DNA of 64,000 bases from Anaerolineales bacterium (GTDB lineage Bacteria; Chloroflexota; Anaerolineae; Anaerolineales; DRMV01): contig JALWJZ010000103.1 in NCBI GenBank assembly GCA_026996855.1, positions 1 to 64,000 on the forward strand, written 5' to 3'. Under the pieces are notes generated by a model. It did not search any database. It was not told the DNA's origin and saw only the letters and a list, made by a program, of their open reading frames with translations. Numbering within the stretch: position 1 is the first letter of the stretch; each line of letters opens with the position of its first letter. Made by a program: the position numbers and the translations under genes. Of the stretch, positions 52,331-59,845 are shown piece after piece.

Positions 52331-53886
52331 GCCGGGGCTGCCTCCGAAGCATCGGTTTGGGAAGCCAGCATCCCGGCCAGTACCTCCAGGCCCTGGCGGA
52401 GCCAGCGCAGGGTCCGCGCTTTGCCCAGCAAGGCCAGAGTTTCAAAGAGGGGCGGGCTGACCCCGCGGCCGGTTACGGCCACCCGTACCGCGCTGAAGAG
52501 TTTGCGGGGCTTCAGCCCCAATTCTTCCGAAAGGGCGCGCAATGCGGCTTCCAAATTTTCCGCGTTCCAGGGGTCCACCTCTTGCAGCCGCTGGTACACC
52601 TTTTGCAATGCCCGGTACGCGGTGGCCAGGTCCAGTTTTACCTTCTTGTGCCGCACCAGGAATTCCTCAAAGGCTTCGGGGGTGTGCTGGATGTCTTCCT
52701 CGAAGAAGAAACCGGCCAGCCGGGGGGCATCGGCCAGGGTGTGAATGCGGGTTTGGATGAGGGGCACGATGGGTAGCAGGTCTTCCGCGGTCACGTGGGT
52801 GTACCCGGCCTTGTGGAAGAAGGGCACCAATCGGCGGGCCAGGTCTTCCGGGGAAAGGGCGCGCAGGTGCAGGCCGTTGAAATGGTCCAGTTTGTCGAAA
52901 TTGACCGCCGCGGGGGAGGGCTTGAGCCGCTCCAGGGAGAACTTCTCGATGAGGTCCTGCATGGTGAAAAACTCGGTGCGGTCGTCATAGCTCCAGCCCA
53001 TGAGGGCAATCCAGTTGTTGATGGCCTCGGGCAGGTACCCGGCTTCCCGCAAATCCCGGATGAACACGCCCGCGTAGCCCATTTTGCGGATTTCTTCCAT
53101 ATCCCGTTTGCTGATTTTGCCCTTACCGCTGGGCTTGAGGAAGGTGGAGAGGTGCACCCATACGGGCTCTTCCCAGCCGAAGGCCCGGTAGAGGTGCACG
53201 TGCAGGGGAAAGGTGGACAGCCATTCGGCCCCTCGCAGCACATGGGTGATGCGCATCAGGTGGTCGTCCACCACCACGGCCAGGTGATAGGTGGGCAGGC
53301 CGTCGGACTTGAGCAGGATGTAGTCGTCGATGTCCTTGTTGGCCACGGTGATGGGGCCGCGGATGAAGTCGTGGCCGGTGATGGTACCTTCGCGCGGGGC
53401 TTTGAAGCGCACCACGTGGGGTTCCCCGGCTTCCACCCGTTTTCGGGCCTCTTCGGGGTCCAGGCGGCGGCAGTGGCCGTCGTAGCGGGGCGGCAGGCCC
53501 AGTTTGCGCTGCCTTTCCCGCATTCGGCGCAGGCGCTCGGGGGTGCAGAAGCAGTAGTACGCGTGGCCCTTTTTCACCAACTCTTCCGCGTATTTGCGGT
53601 ACAGGTGGGCCCGCTGGCTCTGGCGGTAAGGGCCGTACGGCCCGCCCACGTCGGGGCCTTCGTCCCAGTGAATGCCGAGCCAGCGCAGGCCTTCCATCAA
53701 ATCCTCTTCCGAGCCGGGCACGTAGCGCTTGCGGTCGGTGTCTTCGATGCGCAGGAGGAACTGCCCGCCGGTCTTCCGGGCCAGCAAGAAGGAGAACAGC
53801 GCGGCGCGAGCGCCGCCGATGTGCAGCCATCCCGTAGGGGAAGGGGCGAAACGGGTGCGCGCGGGGCCTTGCATGGAGTGGGTCAT
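52327..53886 (-). CDS. gltX: Glutamyl-tRNA synthetase
   Basis: 519 residues from the ATG at 53886 (GAGGAAA upstream). The ORF-track start is 37 codons too early. Class I synthetase with the HIGH-type motif in PSPTGWLHIGGAR at the N-terminus and a KISKRD form of KMSKS near residue 255. The anticodon-binding helices fill the C-terminal third. It charges tRNA-Glu and may be non-discriminating. Its upstream flank is a tRNA-Ser attachment site, so the native promoter probably lay beyond the tRNA. Confidence 0.95.
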   Translation of the reverse strand: MTHSMQGPARTRFAPSPTGWLHIGGARAALFSFLLARKTGGQFLLRIEDTDRKRYVPGSEEDLMEGLRWLGIHWDEGPDVGGPYGPYRQSQRAHLYRKYAEELVKKGHAYYCFCTPERLRRMRERQRKLGLPPRYDGHCRRLDPEEARKRVEAGEPHVVRFKAPREGTITGHDFIRGPITVANKDIDDYILLKSDGLPTYHLAVVVDDHLMRITHVLRGAEWLSTFPLHVHLYRAFGWEEPVWVHLSTFLKPSGKGKISKRDMEEIRKMGYAGVFIRDLREAGYLPEAINNWIALMGWSYDDRTEFFTMQDLIEKFSLERLKPSPAAVNFDKLDHFNGLHLRALSPEDLARRLVPFFHKAGYTHVTAEDLLPIVPLIQTRIHTLADAPRLAGFFFEEDIQHTPEAFEEFLVRHKKVKLDLATAYRALQKVYQRLQEVDPWNAENLEAALRALSEELGLKPRKLFSAVRVAVTGRGVSPPLFETLALLGKARTLRWLRQGLEVLAGMLASQTDASEAAPA

Positions 53887-54010
53887 GGCGTTTCCTCGGG
53901 TGTAAAGAGTTGGCTGCCAAAGGGTATGTACCCTTTGGCAACGGAATTTCGATGGGTCAAAGCCCAACAGGGCGTTGCGGTACTTTCCAGGCGGCAAAAC
54001 AAAAAACAGG

Positions 54011-54070
54011 CGGAGGGAGCGGGATTCGAACCCGCGGTGGGCGCGAGGCCCACAGGGGATTTCAAGTCCC
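54011..54070 (-). pseudogene. Displaced 3' part of tRNA-Ser(UGA): attachment site of an integrative element
   Basis: On the minus strand are an anticodon arm with CTTGAAA loop (anticodon UGA), a long variable arm (GTGGGCCTCGCGCCCAC), a T-arm (GCGGGTTCGAATCCCGC) and the 3' acceptor strand TCCCTCC plus G. The matching 5' acceptor strand GGAGGGA and a D-arm are missing upstream. The anticodon stem closes with a C-C mismatch, where native and element DNA probably meet. A T-run follows. This is the usual footprint of integration into a tRNA 3' half. Confidence 0.85.
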
Positions 54071-54092
54071 GAAGCCGCCAGGTGGCTCTATT

Positions 54093-54926
54093 TTACCGCA
54101 AAAGAAAGCGGTTGAAACGTCTGTGAAACTCTTGCAGTTCTTGCGTTGCAAAACGCCCGTAAAAGTGGACGGTGACGTAAATCGTACTGTGTCCCATCAA
54201 CTGGCTGAGCATAGCCAGGTTTCCCCCGTTTTCCAGAATTCGCCGTGCGAAGGCATGGCGGAACGCGTGCGGATTCCATCGCTTCACTCCAGCCCGTCTC
54301 CCAATATCCCGGAGTACGTGATAAATCGTCCACTTGGAGAGTACGAAGACGCGCGGGTCATCCGTCTGGGGTCGCTCGCGAAGCCAATCCTCCAAGGCCT
54401 TCCGTGTGGCTTCTCCAAAGAAGACGAAACGCGAGCGCTCCCCCTTCTCGTAGACCAATGCTCTGCCTGCATCCAGATCCAGGTTGTCCAGGGTGAGGGT
54501 GGCCACACCGTTCAGTCGCGCCCCAGTATCGGCGAAAAAGAGCACCAGTGCGCGCTCACGGGCGTTTCGGCAAGCCCGGAGCATTTTCAGGATGTCCTCA
54601 TCGGAGATGGCCTTGGGGGGTTGGTTGGGCAACGTCGGGAAAGCGATTCGCTCCATAGGGTTGCGTTCTATCAAACCTTCACGGTAGGCCCAACGGAAGA
54701 AGCGCCTCCAGGTTCGCAAGTAACCGTGGAGTGTGCTGACGGCCAGGCCGCGCTTTTGAAGTTCCTGATACCGATTCTGCAAATCAATGTGAGTAACCTC
54801 TGACAACTCCCGTTCGAACAAAGGTTGCAAACTGCTCTGGAGCCGTTTTTTGTACCACTTCCGGGTGGCTTCCGATTGGACGGTGAGGCTTTCGAAGAAA
54901 AGCCTGAGTGCCTCCTTGACGCGCAT
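54093..54926 (-). CDS. Tyrosine recombinase/integrase
   Basis: 277 residues. An N-terminal SAM-like DNA-binding domain (about 1-100) precedes the catalytic domain. The Arg of TGARLNGVATL, the HxxR in HAFRHAFARRI, and the final His and Tyr in LMGHSTIYVTVHFYGRF give the R..HxxR..H..Y set. It ends 23 bp from the tRNA-Ser fragment, the normal arrangement for the integrase of a tRNA-targeting element. It should catalyse both insertion and, with a helper, excision. Confidence 0.95.
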   Translation of the reverse strand: MRVKEALRLFFESLTVQSEATRKWYKKRLQSSLQPLFERELSEVTHIDLQNRYQELQKRGLAVSTLHGYLRTWRRFFRWAYREGLIERNPMERIAFPTLPNQPPKAISDEDILKMLRACRNARERALVLFFADTGARLNGVATLTLDNLDLDAGRALVYEKGERSRFVFFGEATRKALEDWLRERPQTDDPRVFVLSKWTIYHVLRDIGRRAGVKRWNPHAFRHAFARRILENGGNLAMLSQLMGHSTIYVTVHFYGRFATQELQEFHRRFNRFLLR

Positions 54927-54982
54927 GACCCACCTCCAGCGCTAATTATGTGGAGATAGGGAGGCAAATAAGGTGTGCCCTA

Positions 54983-55015
54983 AAAAAGAAACCCCGCGGC
55001 CGATAGCCGCGGGGT
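54983..55015 (-). terminator. Terminator after the RelE-type toxin gene
   Basis: ACCCCGCGGC pairs with GCCGCGGGGT over 5 nt, followed on the minus strand by TTTCTTTTTTA. It separates the toxin-antitoxin module from the integrase gene. Confidence 0.92.
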
Positions 55016-55035
55016 CGGACACACAAGAACAACGG

Positions 55036-55293
55036 TCAGCGGTACGCTTCGCGCCGGTGGACCACAGCGTGCACGTACACCCGCTTTTCGGCGTCGTTTA
55101 TGTCGTAGAGAATGCGGTACGGGCCAACGCGCAGCCTGTAGGTGTTTTCCTGGCCGCGCAATTTTTTCACGCCGGGAGGGCGGGGGTCTTCTTGGAGGGC
55201 TTGGAGGATTTGTTTAATGCGAGATACATAGTGAGCGGGTACCCGGTCCAAGTCTTTGTAGACCGACCGGTGTACCTCAACCCGATACTTCAC
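55036..55293 (-). CDS. RelE/ParE-type toxin
   Basis: An 85-residue basic protein with the RelE fold signature: MKYRVEVHRSVYKDLDRVP, IKQILQALQEDPRPPGVKKLRG, YRLRVGPYRILYDINDAEKRVYVHAVVHR. RelE members cut mRNA on the ribosome, while ParE members poison gyrase. The Arg-rich C-terminus fits RelE better. The gene overlaps the antitoxin by 17 bp. Confidence 0.92.
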   Translation of the reverse strand: MKYRVEVHRSVYKDLDRVPAHYVSRIKQILQALQEDPRPPGVKKLRGQENTYRLRVGPYRILYDINDAEKRVYVHAVVHRREAYR

Positions 55294-55480
55294 GGGCGCC
55301 CCCCATTTCTAAGCCCTCCAAGAATTCCTCCAAAGGCACGTAATTGGGGGCCTGTTTTCGAGCCTGGACCACCAACATGTCCAGGATGTCCTCCCATAGT
55401 TCAGGGTCCACCAAAACCCAGGTTTTTCCCTGGGCATCGCGCACCCATCGCGTTTGGGTTTCCAGGCGTTCTTCCAGCAT
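55277..55480 (-). CDS. Antitoxin of the RelE-type module
   Basis: A 67-residue acidic protein (MLEERLETQTRWVRD ... EEFLEGLEMG) inside the ORF-track entry 55277-56077. The ATG at 55480 has AAGGAGG in front. Its order, overlap with the toxin and acidic C-terminus define it. The sequence is not a clear RelB, Phd or RHH protein. It probably wraps the toxin with its C-terminal helices. Confidence 0.8.
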   Translation of the reverse strand: MLEERLETQTRWVRDAQGKTWVLVDPELWEDILDMLVVQARKQAPNYVPLEEFLEGLEMGGAREVSG

Positions 55481-55547
55481 AACACTTCCTCCTTTTGGCT
55501 TTGGGCTTCCATGGGAGCATTGTACCGCAAGGGACCCTTGAGATAAA

Positions 55548-55573
55548 GAAAACCCGCGGCGGGTGGCCGCGGG
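55548..55573 (-). terminator. Terminator after the SWIM/ExoX-like gene
   Basis: CCCGCGGC pairs with GCCGCGGG over 5 nt, with TTTTCTTT following on the minus strand. Confidence 0.85.
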
Positions 55574-55598
55574 GGATTTTTGTGCGCAGGCGGGTGGC

Positions 55599-56474
55599 CT
55601 ACGCGTTGGGAAAGACGGCCTTGTTGATGTCTGCATTGTGCATGGCGTGCAGGGCGCGCGCCTTGCGCTGGATGGCTCGACCATAGCCGTCCTTGGGTTG
55701 GTAGTTCTCCGCCAACCATCGGATGTAGTCGGGGTCCTCTTGAGCAATTTGCTCAAGCGTTTTCCCCTTGTGCTTCCCGAAACCCATGGTGAACGGCTTC
55801 TTGTCATTCCGCTGGTCCTGAGTGGACGGGCGGGATTGCAGGGCTTCGGGATGGTGCTGGCGGAGAAAGTCACGGGCCACTTCGGCCCATTTGCCCGGCG
55901 CATAGGGCGAGGTGGCCAACCAGCGCACATACCCCGGTGCTTCAGCCCAGACCCGGGCCAGGGTCTTGCCCACGTGCTTGCCGAAGTCCAGCACACGGGA
56001 GCCGGGGTCTTCCTGGGGCTTTTGGGCTTCTGTGGTCTGCCGGGCTTGCGGCTGTGCGGGCTGGGGTTGCCCCCCATCCTGCCATCCCAGGGCTGCGGTG
56101 AGTATCTCTGCCAGGTGGATGTGCTTGCACCGCACGGCCCGGTTGATGAAGTCCGGGCATCCGCAGGTGGCCTCGGGCTCCAGTTCCACCAGGTACGCTT
56201 TCCCGTCGCCGTTCTCGATGACGAAGGCCACGGGGCGCACCCGATAGCGGCCTTCGGCCAGGCCCTGCAGGGCCCGCTGACGCCGGACCTGGATGGGGTC
56301 GGCCTGTTGCTTTTGGGGCTTTTGGACTTGCGGCTTTTGCGTGGTCATGGCAGCACCTCCACTTTGGGATTTGGGCTTCAGGCTTTGAACGAAGGCGTTC
56401 CAGGCTTCACGGGCTTTGGGGTCCCAGGGGTCCTCGAACCCACTGGCGATGAGCCAGGCTTTCACCGCAGCCAT
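55599..56474 (-). CDS. SWIM zinc-finger protein with two ExoX-C-like/DUF3820-type modules
   Basis: 291 residues. A SWIM-type finger CGCPDFINRAVRCKHIH lies near residue 105. Two copies follow of a short module of the FGKHxGKTLxxxxxExPxYxRWLA kind (near 162 and 230), found at the C-terminus of exonuclease X-like proteins and in DUF3820. These suggest binding to DNA or protein during DNA processing. GGAGG precedes the ATG at 56474, which overlaps the upstream gene by 68 bp. An internal ATG at 56348 also has GGAGGTG and would remove the overlap. The N-terminal extension reads like real protein, so I keep the longer form. Confidence 0.7.
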   Translation of the reverse strand: MAAVKAWLIASGFEDPWDPKAREAWNAFVQSLKPKSQSGGAAMTTQKPQVQKPQKQQADPIQVRRQRALQGLAEGRYRVRPVAFVIENGDGKAYLVELEPEATCGCPDFINRAVRCKHIHLAEILTAALGWQDGGQPQPAQPQARQTTEAQKPQEDPGSRVLDFGKHVGKTLARVWAEAPGYVRWLATSPYAPGKWAEVARDFLRQHHPEALQSRPSTQDQRNDKKPFTMGFGKHKGKTLEQIAQEDPDYIRWLAENYQPKDGYGRAIQRKARALHAMHNADINKAVFPNA

Positions 56475-56787
56475 GGCTTTCCTCCAGTTCCTGGGACCGC
56501 ACCTCGGCCTCGAAGGCCAGGGTGTCCCAGAATTCCCTCTGGGCTTTGGGGTCGGTGGGCTTCAGGCGCTCGGCCAGGGCCAGCACCAGGAAGGCCCGAC
56601 GGTGGGCGGTGAAGGTGGCCACCTGCCGCAGCAGGTCCATGATGTCCCTGGTGCGGTTGATGACGAGATGGTGGATGAGCTCCGGGTGCTCCTCTTCCAC
56701 CTTCACCAGGCCCTCGATGTCCTGCCAGAGGCCCTCCAGGCGGACCAGGAAACCCGGGGCTTCCCAGCGCTCGAACAGGGGCTTCAT
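56407..56787 (-). CDS. Hypothetical protein of the integrative element
   Basis: This 126-residue protein is mostly helical, with no recognised family. GGAGGG precedes the ATG at 56787, which overlaps the stop of the next upstream ORF (ATGA). The last 20 residues (after EESHG) overlap the start of the SWIM gene and look unlike normal protein. Confidence 0.55.
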   Translation of the reverse strand: MKPLFERWEAPGFLVRLEGLWQDIEGLVKVEEEHPELIHHLVINRTRDIMDLLRQVATFTAHRRAFLVLALAERLKPTDPKAQREFWDTLAFEAEVRSQELEESHGCGESLAHRQWVRGPLGPQSP

Positions 56788-57275
56788 GGCTTTCCCTCCC
56801 GGTCAGAATTTGGGCTTTGGGGGATGGGCGTGGGCTTCCCCCATCCCATGAAACCGAACTCATCGTGGAAGTGGGCGACCAGGATGTGCTTTCGGCTTTC
56901 ACAGAAACGGCATAAGCGGCGCACCACGAGGGGGATCCGGGTGGCGCTTCCCTCCCGGACCTGGGCGCTCCACAGGGGCTTTTCGATGACCCACTGCTCC
57001 TGCCGCATCCCGTTGTCCACCAGGACCGTTGTTCCGGGTGCCAGGACCGCGATGTGGATGCGGTCGCGGACCCCGGCGGTCACGACGTCCTGGTGGAACA
57101 CCTGCTGGAAGCAGGTGGGGCACAGGGCATGGGTTCCCCAGGCGACCGGCACGGGCCGGATGGTGACCTCGGCATTGCAGAGGTCGCAGAGGACCTCGGC
57201 GATGACCGGGCCTTCTTCCAGCACCTCACCGGTGAGGGGGGCCAGCACCTTCCACGCGGTGCGCGGGCCCAGCAT
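56784..57275 (-). CDS. Zinc-binding hypothetical protein
   Basis: About 163 residues from an ATG at 57275. The ORF-track start at 57401 would translate two strong hairpins and is unlikely. Three Cys pairs are visible: CDLC, CPTC and CRFC, the first two about 27 residues apart, suggesting a zinc ribbon. It ends in a Pro/Ser-rich tail. The start is uncertain because GGAAG lies too close to the ATG and GTG codons follow shortly. Confidence 0.55.
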   Translation of the reverse strand: MLGPRTAWKVLAPLTGEVLEEGPVIAEVLCDLCNAEVTIRPVPVAWGTHALCPTCFQQVFHQDVVTAGVRDRIHIAVLAPGTTVLVDNGMRQEQWVIEKPLWSAQVREGSATRIPLVVRRLCRFCESRKHILVAHFHDEFGFMGWGKPTPIPQSPNSDREGKP

Positions 57276-57309
57276 CTTCCAGACGACCTGGCTTTGGGCT
57301 TTTTGGTGC

Positions 57310-57359
57310 GGGGCGCACCGGGAAAAAGCCGCGTCCGCGGCATCTTCCCGGTGCGCCCC
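57310..57359. repeat. Hairpin A of a paired palindrome
   Basis: A perfect 15-bp stem (GGGGCGCACCGGGAA and complement) encloses the core AAAGCCGCGTCCGCGGCATC, which itself folds (GCCGCG/CGCGGC). Confidence 0.9.
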
Positions 57360-57367
57360 ATAGGGCA

Positions 57368-57417
57368 GGGGTGTCCTGGGAAAAAGCCGCGTTCGCGGCA
57401 TCTTCCCAGGACACCCC
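57368..57417. repeat. Hairpin B of a paired palindrome
   Basis: Another perfect 15-bp stem (GGGGTGTCCTGGGAA and complement) around the same 20-nt core with one base changed. The outer stem sequence differs from hairpin A but remains fully paired. Confidence 0.9.
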
Positions 57418-57420
57418 TTT

Positions 57421-57448
57421 GTCCGCTTCCCGGAACCTGGAAGCGGAC
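57421..57448. repeat. Hairpin C
   Basis: GTCCGCTTCC pairs with GGAAGCGGAC over an 8-nt loop, 3 bp after hairpin B. Confidence 0.8.
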
Positions 57449-57490
57449 GGGCCGGCTATTCGGCTGTCAAGGTGCCGGGAAACGCAAAAC

Positions 57491-57526
57491 GCCCCACGCC
57501 GAAGCGGTCAGGCTTCGACATGGGGC
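57491..57526. repeat. Hairpin D
   Basis: GCCCCA/TGGGGC and CGAAGC/GCTTCG form two stacked stems with a 3x3 internal loop. It may be a plus-strand terminator (CTTTCG follows) or part of a longer folded RNA with hairpins A-C. Confidence 0.65.
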
Positions 57527-57542
57527 TTTCGTGCTTTCATAG

Positions 57543-57576
57543 AAAAAGCCCAAAGCCACATCGGGCTTTGGGCTTT
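57543..57576 (-). terminator. Terminator after the OB-like gene
   Basis: AAAGCCCAAAGCC pairs perfectly with GGCTTTGGGCTTT over a 6-nt loop, with TTTTT following on the minus strand. Its arms contain the AAGCCCAAAGCC motif seen upstream of several genes of this element. Confidence 0.9.
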
Positions 57577-57653
57577 GGAGGCTTTGCGGGGCTTTGCGGA
57601 GTGCGAGAGTGCTTGGGTTCAGGCTTTTCCGGTCGAAAAGGATTATAGCGAAG

Positions 57654-57983
57654 TCATTTCAGGGTTTCAACCTTCTCGGCGATGATGACGTTGGCCGCAC
57701 GGGGGATGAGTACATGGCGCAGGTGCTCAGGCAGGGCGTCCTGGGGCAGCACCCGGCGCACCAGTTGGGCCAGGGGCTGTGTGAAGTCATAGGAGCCGAG
57801 TTTGCCTTCGACCCGGATGACCTGGCCTTTTTTCACCTCAGCGCCGTTAGGGAGCCAGACGGTGACGTAGTAGTCCTCGGTGTCGGTGCGGTGATTGAGG
57901 CGGGCCCAGGTGAGCCTGCGGCCCGCATGAGGGGCCTTCCACACTTTGACCACCTTGCCGGTGAACGTGACCTGGTTTTCCAT
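57654..57983 (-). CDS. Small OB-fold-like protein (possibly single-strand DNA binding)
   Basis: A 109-residue protein. Its first 75 residues have alternating strands of an OB-like barrel: QVTFTGKVVKVWKAPHAG, TWARLNHRTDTEDYYVTVWLPNG, VKKGQVIRVEGKLGSYDF. That pattern recalls SSB-type proteins of mobile elements. It lacks the acidic SSB tail. AAGGAGG lies before the ATG. Confidence 0.55.
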   Translation of the reverse strand: MENQVTFTGKVVKVWKAPHAGRRLTWARLNHRTDTEDYYVTVWLPNGAEVKKGQVIRVEGKLGSYDFTQPLAQLVRRVLPQDALPEHLRHVLIPRAANVIIAEKVETLK

Positions 57984-58130
57984 ACGGCACCTCCTTCAGG
58001 CTTTGGATGGCCCTGTCAGGTCCTGCCGGATTGTGTCGCACAAGGGGCCTTGTGCGTCGCAAGAGGGGCTTTCACGCCGCGAAAAGCCCCGTTTTTGGCC
58101 CGTAACGCCGGAAAAACGTGTCGTACAATG

Positions 58131-58670
58131 TCACTCCCCTTCCTCTGGCCCTCTGAGTACCACATGCGCCATCCACCCTTTCACCCATTTTCCGTTGACC
58201 TTGGCCTCTACTTCAAACCAACGATAGCCCTGGTTTTCGACTTCCTTTCCTGTCCAATACACCACGGTACCGTTAGGCACCACAATCACCACTTCGGCTT
58301 CTAAACTGGGTTCCTGGCGCAAATTCGCCCCATTCGCTGCTTGGGCCTGAACTGTGAAGGCTTTAAACGGCGTGGGGGTCGGTACAGGCGTGGGAGACGG
58401 CGCGGGTGTTGGTTGCGGTTTAGGCGTGGGCGTGGGCATAGCGGCAAGGGCTTGCTGGACGCGACGTGGTACCAGGGTTTTGGTGGCGTAGAACACCCCT
58501 GCAACCGTCCCGCTGAAAAAAGCAAAAAGCCCGACTCCCATTAACACCAACGCCATCGTCCAGGATATTTGCGAAACGCGCTGTTTGAAACTTTCCAAAC
58601 GGGCTTTCCATCCGGGCTGAACGGGTTGTTCAACAGACACGCTTTGCAGTTTTTCCCAATTGGTAGTCAT
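58131..58670 (-). CDS. Membrane-anchored SH3-like domain protein
   Basis: 179 residues from the ATG at 58670 (GGAGG upstream, four-base overlap with the preceding gene). A cytoplasmic segment of about 37 residues and a membrane helix (TMALVLMGVGLFAFFSGTVAGVFY) come first. A PTPTPKPQPTPAPSPTPVPT linker precedes a C-terminal bacterial SH3 domain (GANLRQEPSLEAEVVIVVPNGTVVY). The SH3 part lies outside the cell and may bind peptidoglycan. It may tie the pilus or transfer machinery to the wall. Confidence 0.78.
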   Translation of the reverse strand: MTTNWEKLQSVSVEQPVQPGWKARLESFKQRVSQISWTMALVLMGVGLFAFFSGTVAGVFYATKTLVPRRVQQALAAMPTPTPKPQPTPAPSPTPVPTPTPFKAFTVQAQAANGANLRQEPSLEAEVVIVVPNGTVVYWTGKEVENQGYRWFEVEAKVNGKWVKGWMAHVVLRGPEEGE

Positions 58671-59845
58671 GACCACACCTCCAACCAGAAGTCTTCAGGC
58701 TTTTCCTGAGCCAAAGTGACCAAATCCGTTGCCCGACCGGGCAACCCCATGCGCCTGATGTCCGACACCAGAACGCGACGGCGCTCCGGGTTCGCGGCCA
58801 CCAAAGCCACGAACCCGCCGTTGGCTTCGGCGTTGTGCCGCCACTTGGCCGGATTCTCTTTGTCGCTGATTTCCACTTCCACGAACACACGGCGTTCGGC
58901 GTCCAGGGCCAGGTCGGGGGGCGTGGGACTGTCCACCTGGGGCAGCACTTCCACCTTGTAGCCCCGCAACCGGGCGTGCATGGCCGCGGCCAGCACACCG
59001 AGAGTGTGTTTTTCAAAGCGTTCGCCCTCATGGAGACGTATGAGCCGTTCCCAATCGCTTTCCACCGGTTCCCAACCCAACCGACGGGCCAGGTCTTTTC
59101 CTTCGGATGTGAGCCGATACACGGCCAGACTGGAAGCCACATCTGGCCGCCCGTTCAGCGTGGCTTCCACAAGAAAGCCGCGCTGGGCCATGAAGGACCC
59201 GGCCTTGCGCACCCAGGACCGGGTTGTGTTGGGGGAACGGTGGAAGGCCTGGGCCAGGATGAGCACGTGCTCCATGCGGGTGTTCACACCGAACCGGGCG
59301 AGCAGAAAGACCATCATCAGCCCGCGTTTCCAGCGCACGCCGCCGGAGCGGGCGACCTCACGATACAGGCTGGGCACACGGATTCCCCCTTCCCAATCCA
59401 CCTCTTGCAAAGCCCTGGCCCACTCTTGCAGAAGGTCCACACGATGCGGAAGCACAGGCGTTGCGTTGGATGTTGGCTCTGCGACTGCGGGTGTTTCATG
59501 CTCAGATGTTTCATGCTCAGAGAGAGCAGCCTGCTTCGGCTTGTGCTCTGGTTCTGGCTCTGGACTGCCGTTCCAGGGGCGCGTGAGCACGTCCTCGAAA
59601 AAGCGTTCCCAATCCTGGGCCGTCCAATGTTCCAAAGCCCTGGGATTGGCCTTGCGCAGGGCTTCCAATCGCTCGCCCGCGCCCAGACGGTAGGCCAGGC
59701 GCACCATGAGGGACCGGAAGGCCTGCACTTCGGCCTCGGCCCGTTTTCGCCATTGCCGTTCCAGCGCGGCCAGGCTATCGCTCAGGCCTGCGGAATCGCG
59801 GTGTAGTTCATTTCTCCAATTCACGAACGGCTTGCTCCAGAGCAT
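58667..59845 (-). CDS. Winged-helix protein with PD-(D/E)XK-like nuclease domain
   Basis: This 392-residue protein has no clear family name. The N-terminal third is helical with a charged His/Glu linker. The middle (SLYREVARSGGVRWKRG to YRLTSEGKDLARRLG) looks like tandem winged helices. The C-terminal domain has PPDLALDAERRVFVEVEIS, a D..ExE arrangement typical of restriction-type nuclease folds, followed by FVALVAANPERRRVLVSDI. A replication or transfer role on the element is plausible. The start overlaps the next gene by 38 bp and could be a GTG seven codons later. Confidence 0.55.
   Translation of the reverse strand: MLWSKPFVNWRNELHRDSAGLSDSLAALERQWRKRAEAEVQAFRSLMVRLAYRLGAGERLEALRKANPRALEHWTAQDWERFFEDVLTRPWNGSPEPEPEHKPKQAALSEHETSEHETPAVAEPTSNATPVLPHRVDLLQEWARALQEVDWEGGIRVPSLYREVARSGGVRWKRGLMMVFLLARFGVNTRMEHVLILAQAFHRSPNTTRSWVRKAGSFMAQRGFLVEATLNGRPDVASSLAVYRLTSEGKDLARRLGWEPVESDWERLIRLHEGERFEKHTLGVLAAAMHARLRGYKVEVLPQVDSPTPPDLALDAERRVFVEVEISDKENPAKWRHNAEANGGFVALVAANPERRRVLVSDIRRMGLPGRATDLVTLAQEKPEDFWLEVWS

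Noticed and set aside
54011-54093. Complete tRNA-Ser gene
   Set aside because: No 5' acceptor strand complementary to TCCCTCC and no D-arm upstream. The anticodon stem has a mismatch at its closing pair.
57310-57417. Integron attC sites
   Set aside because: The hairpins are perfect palindromes without the GTTRRRY core or the unpaired extra-helical bases, and no integron integrase is present.
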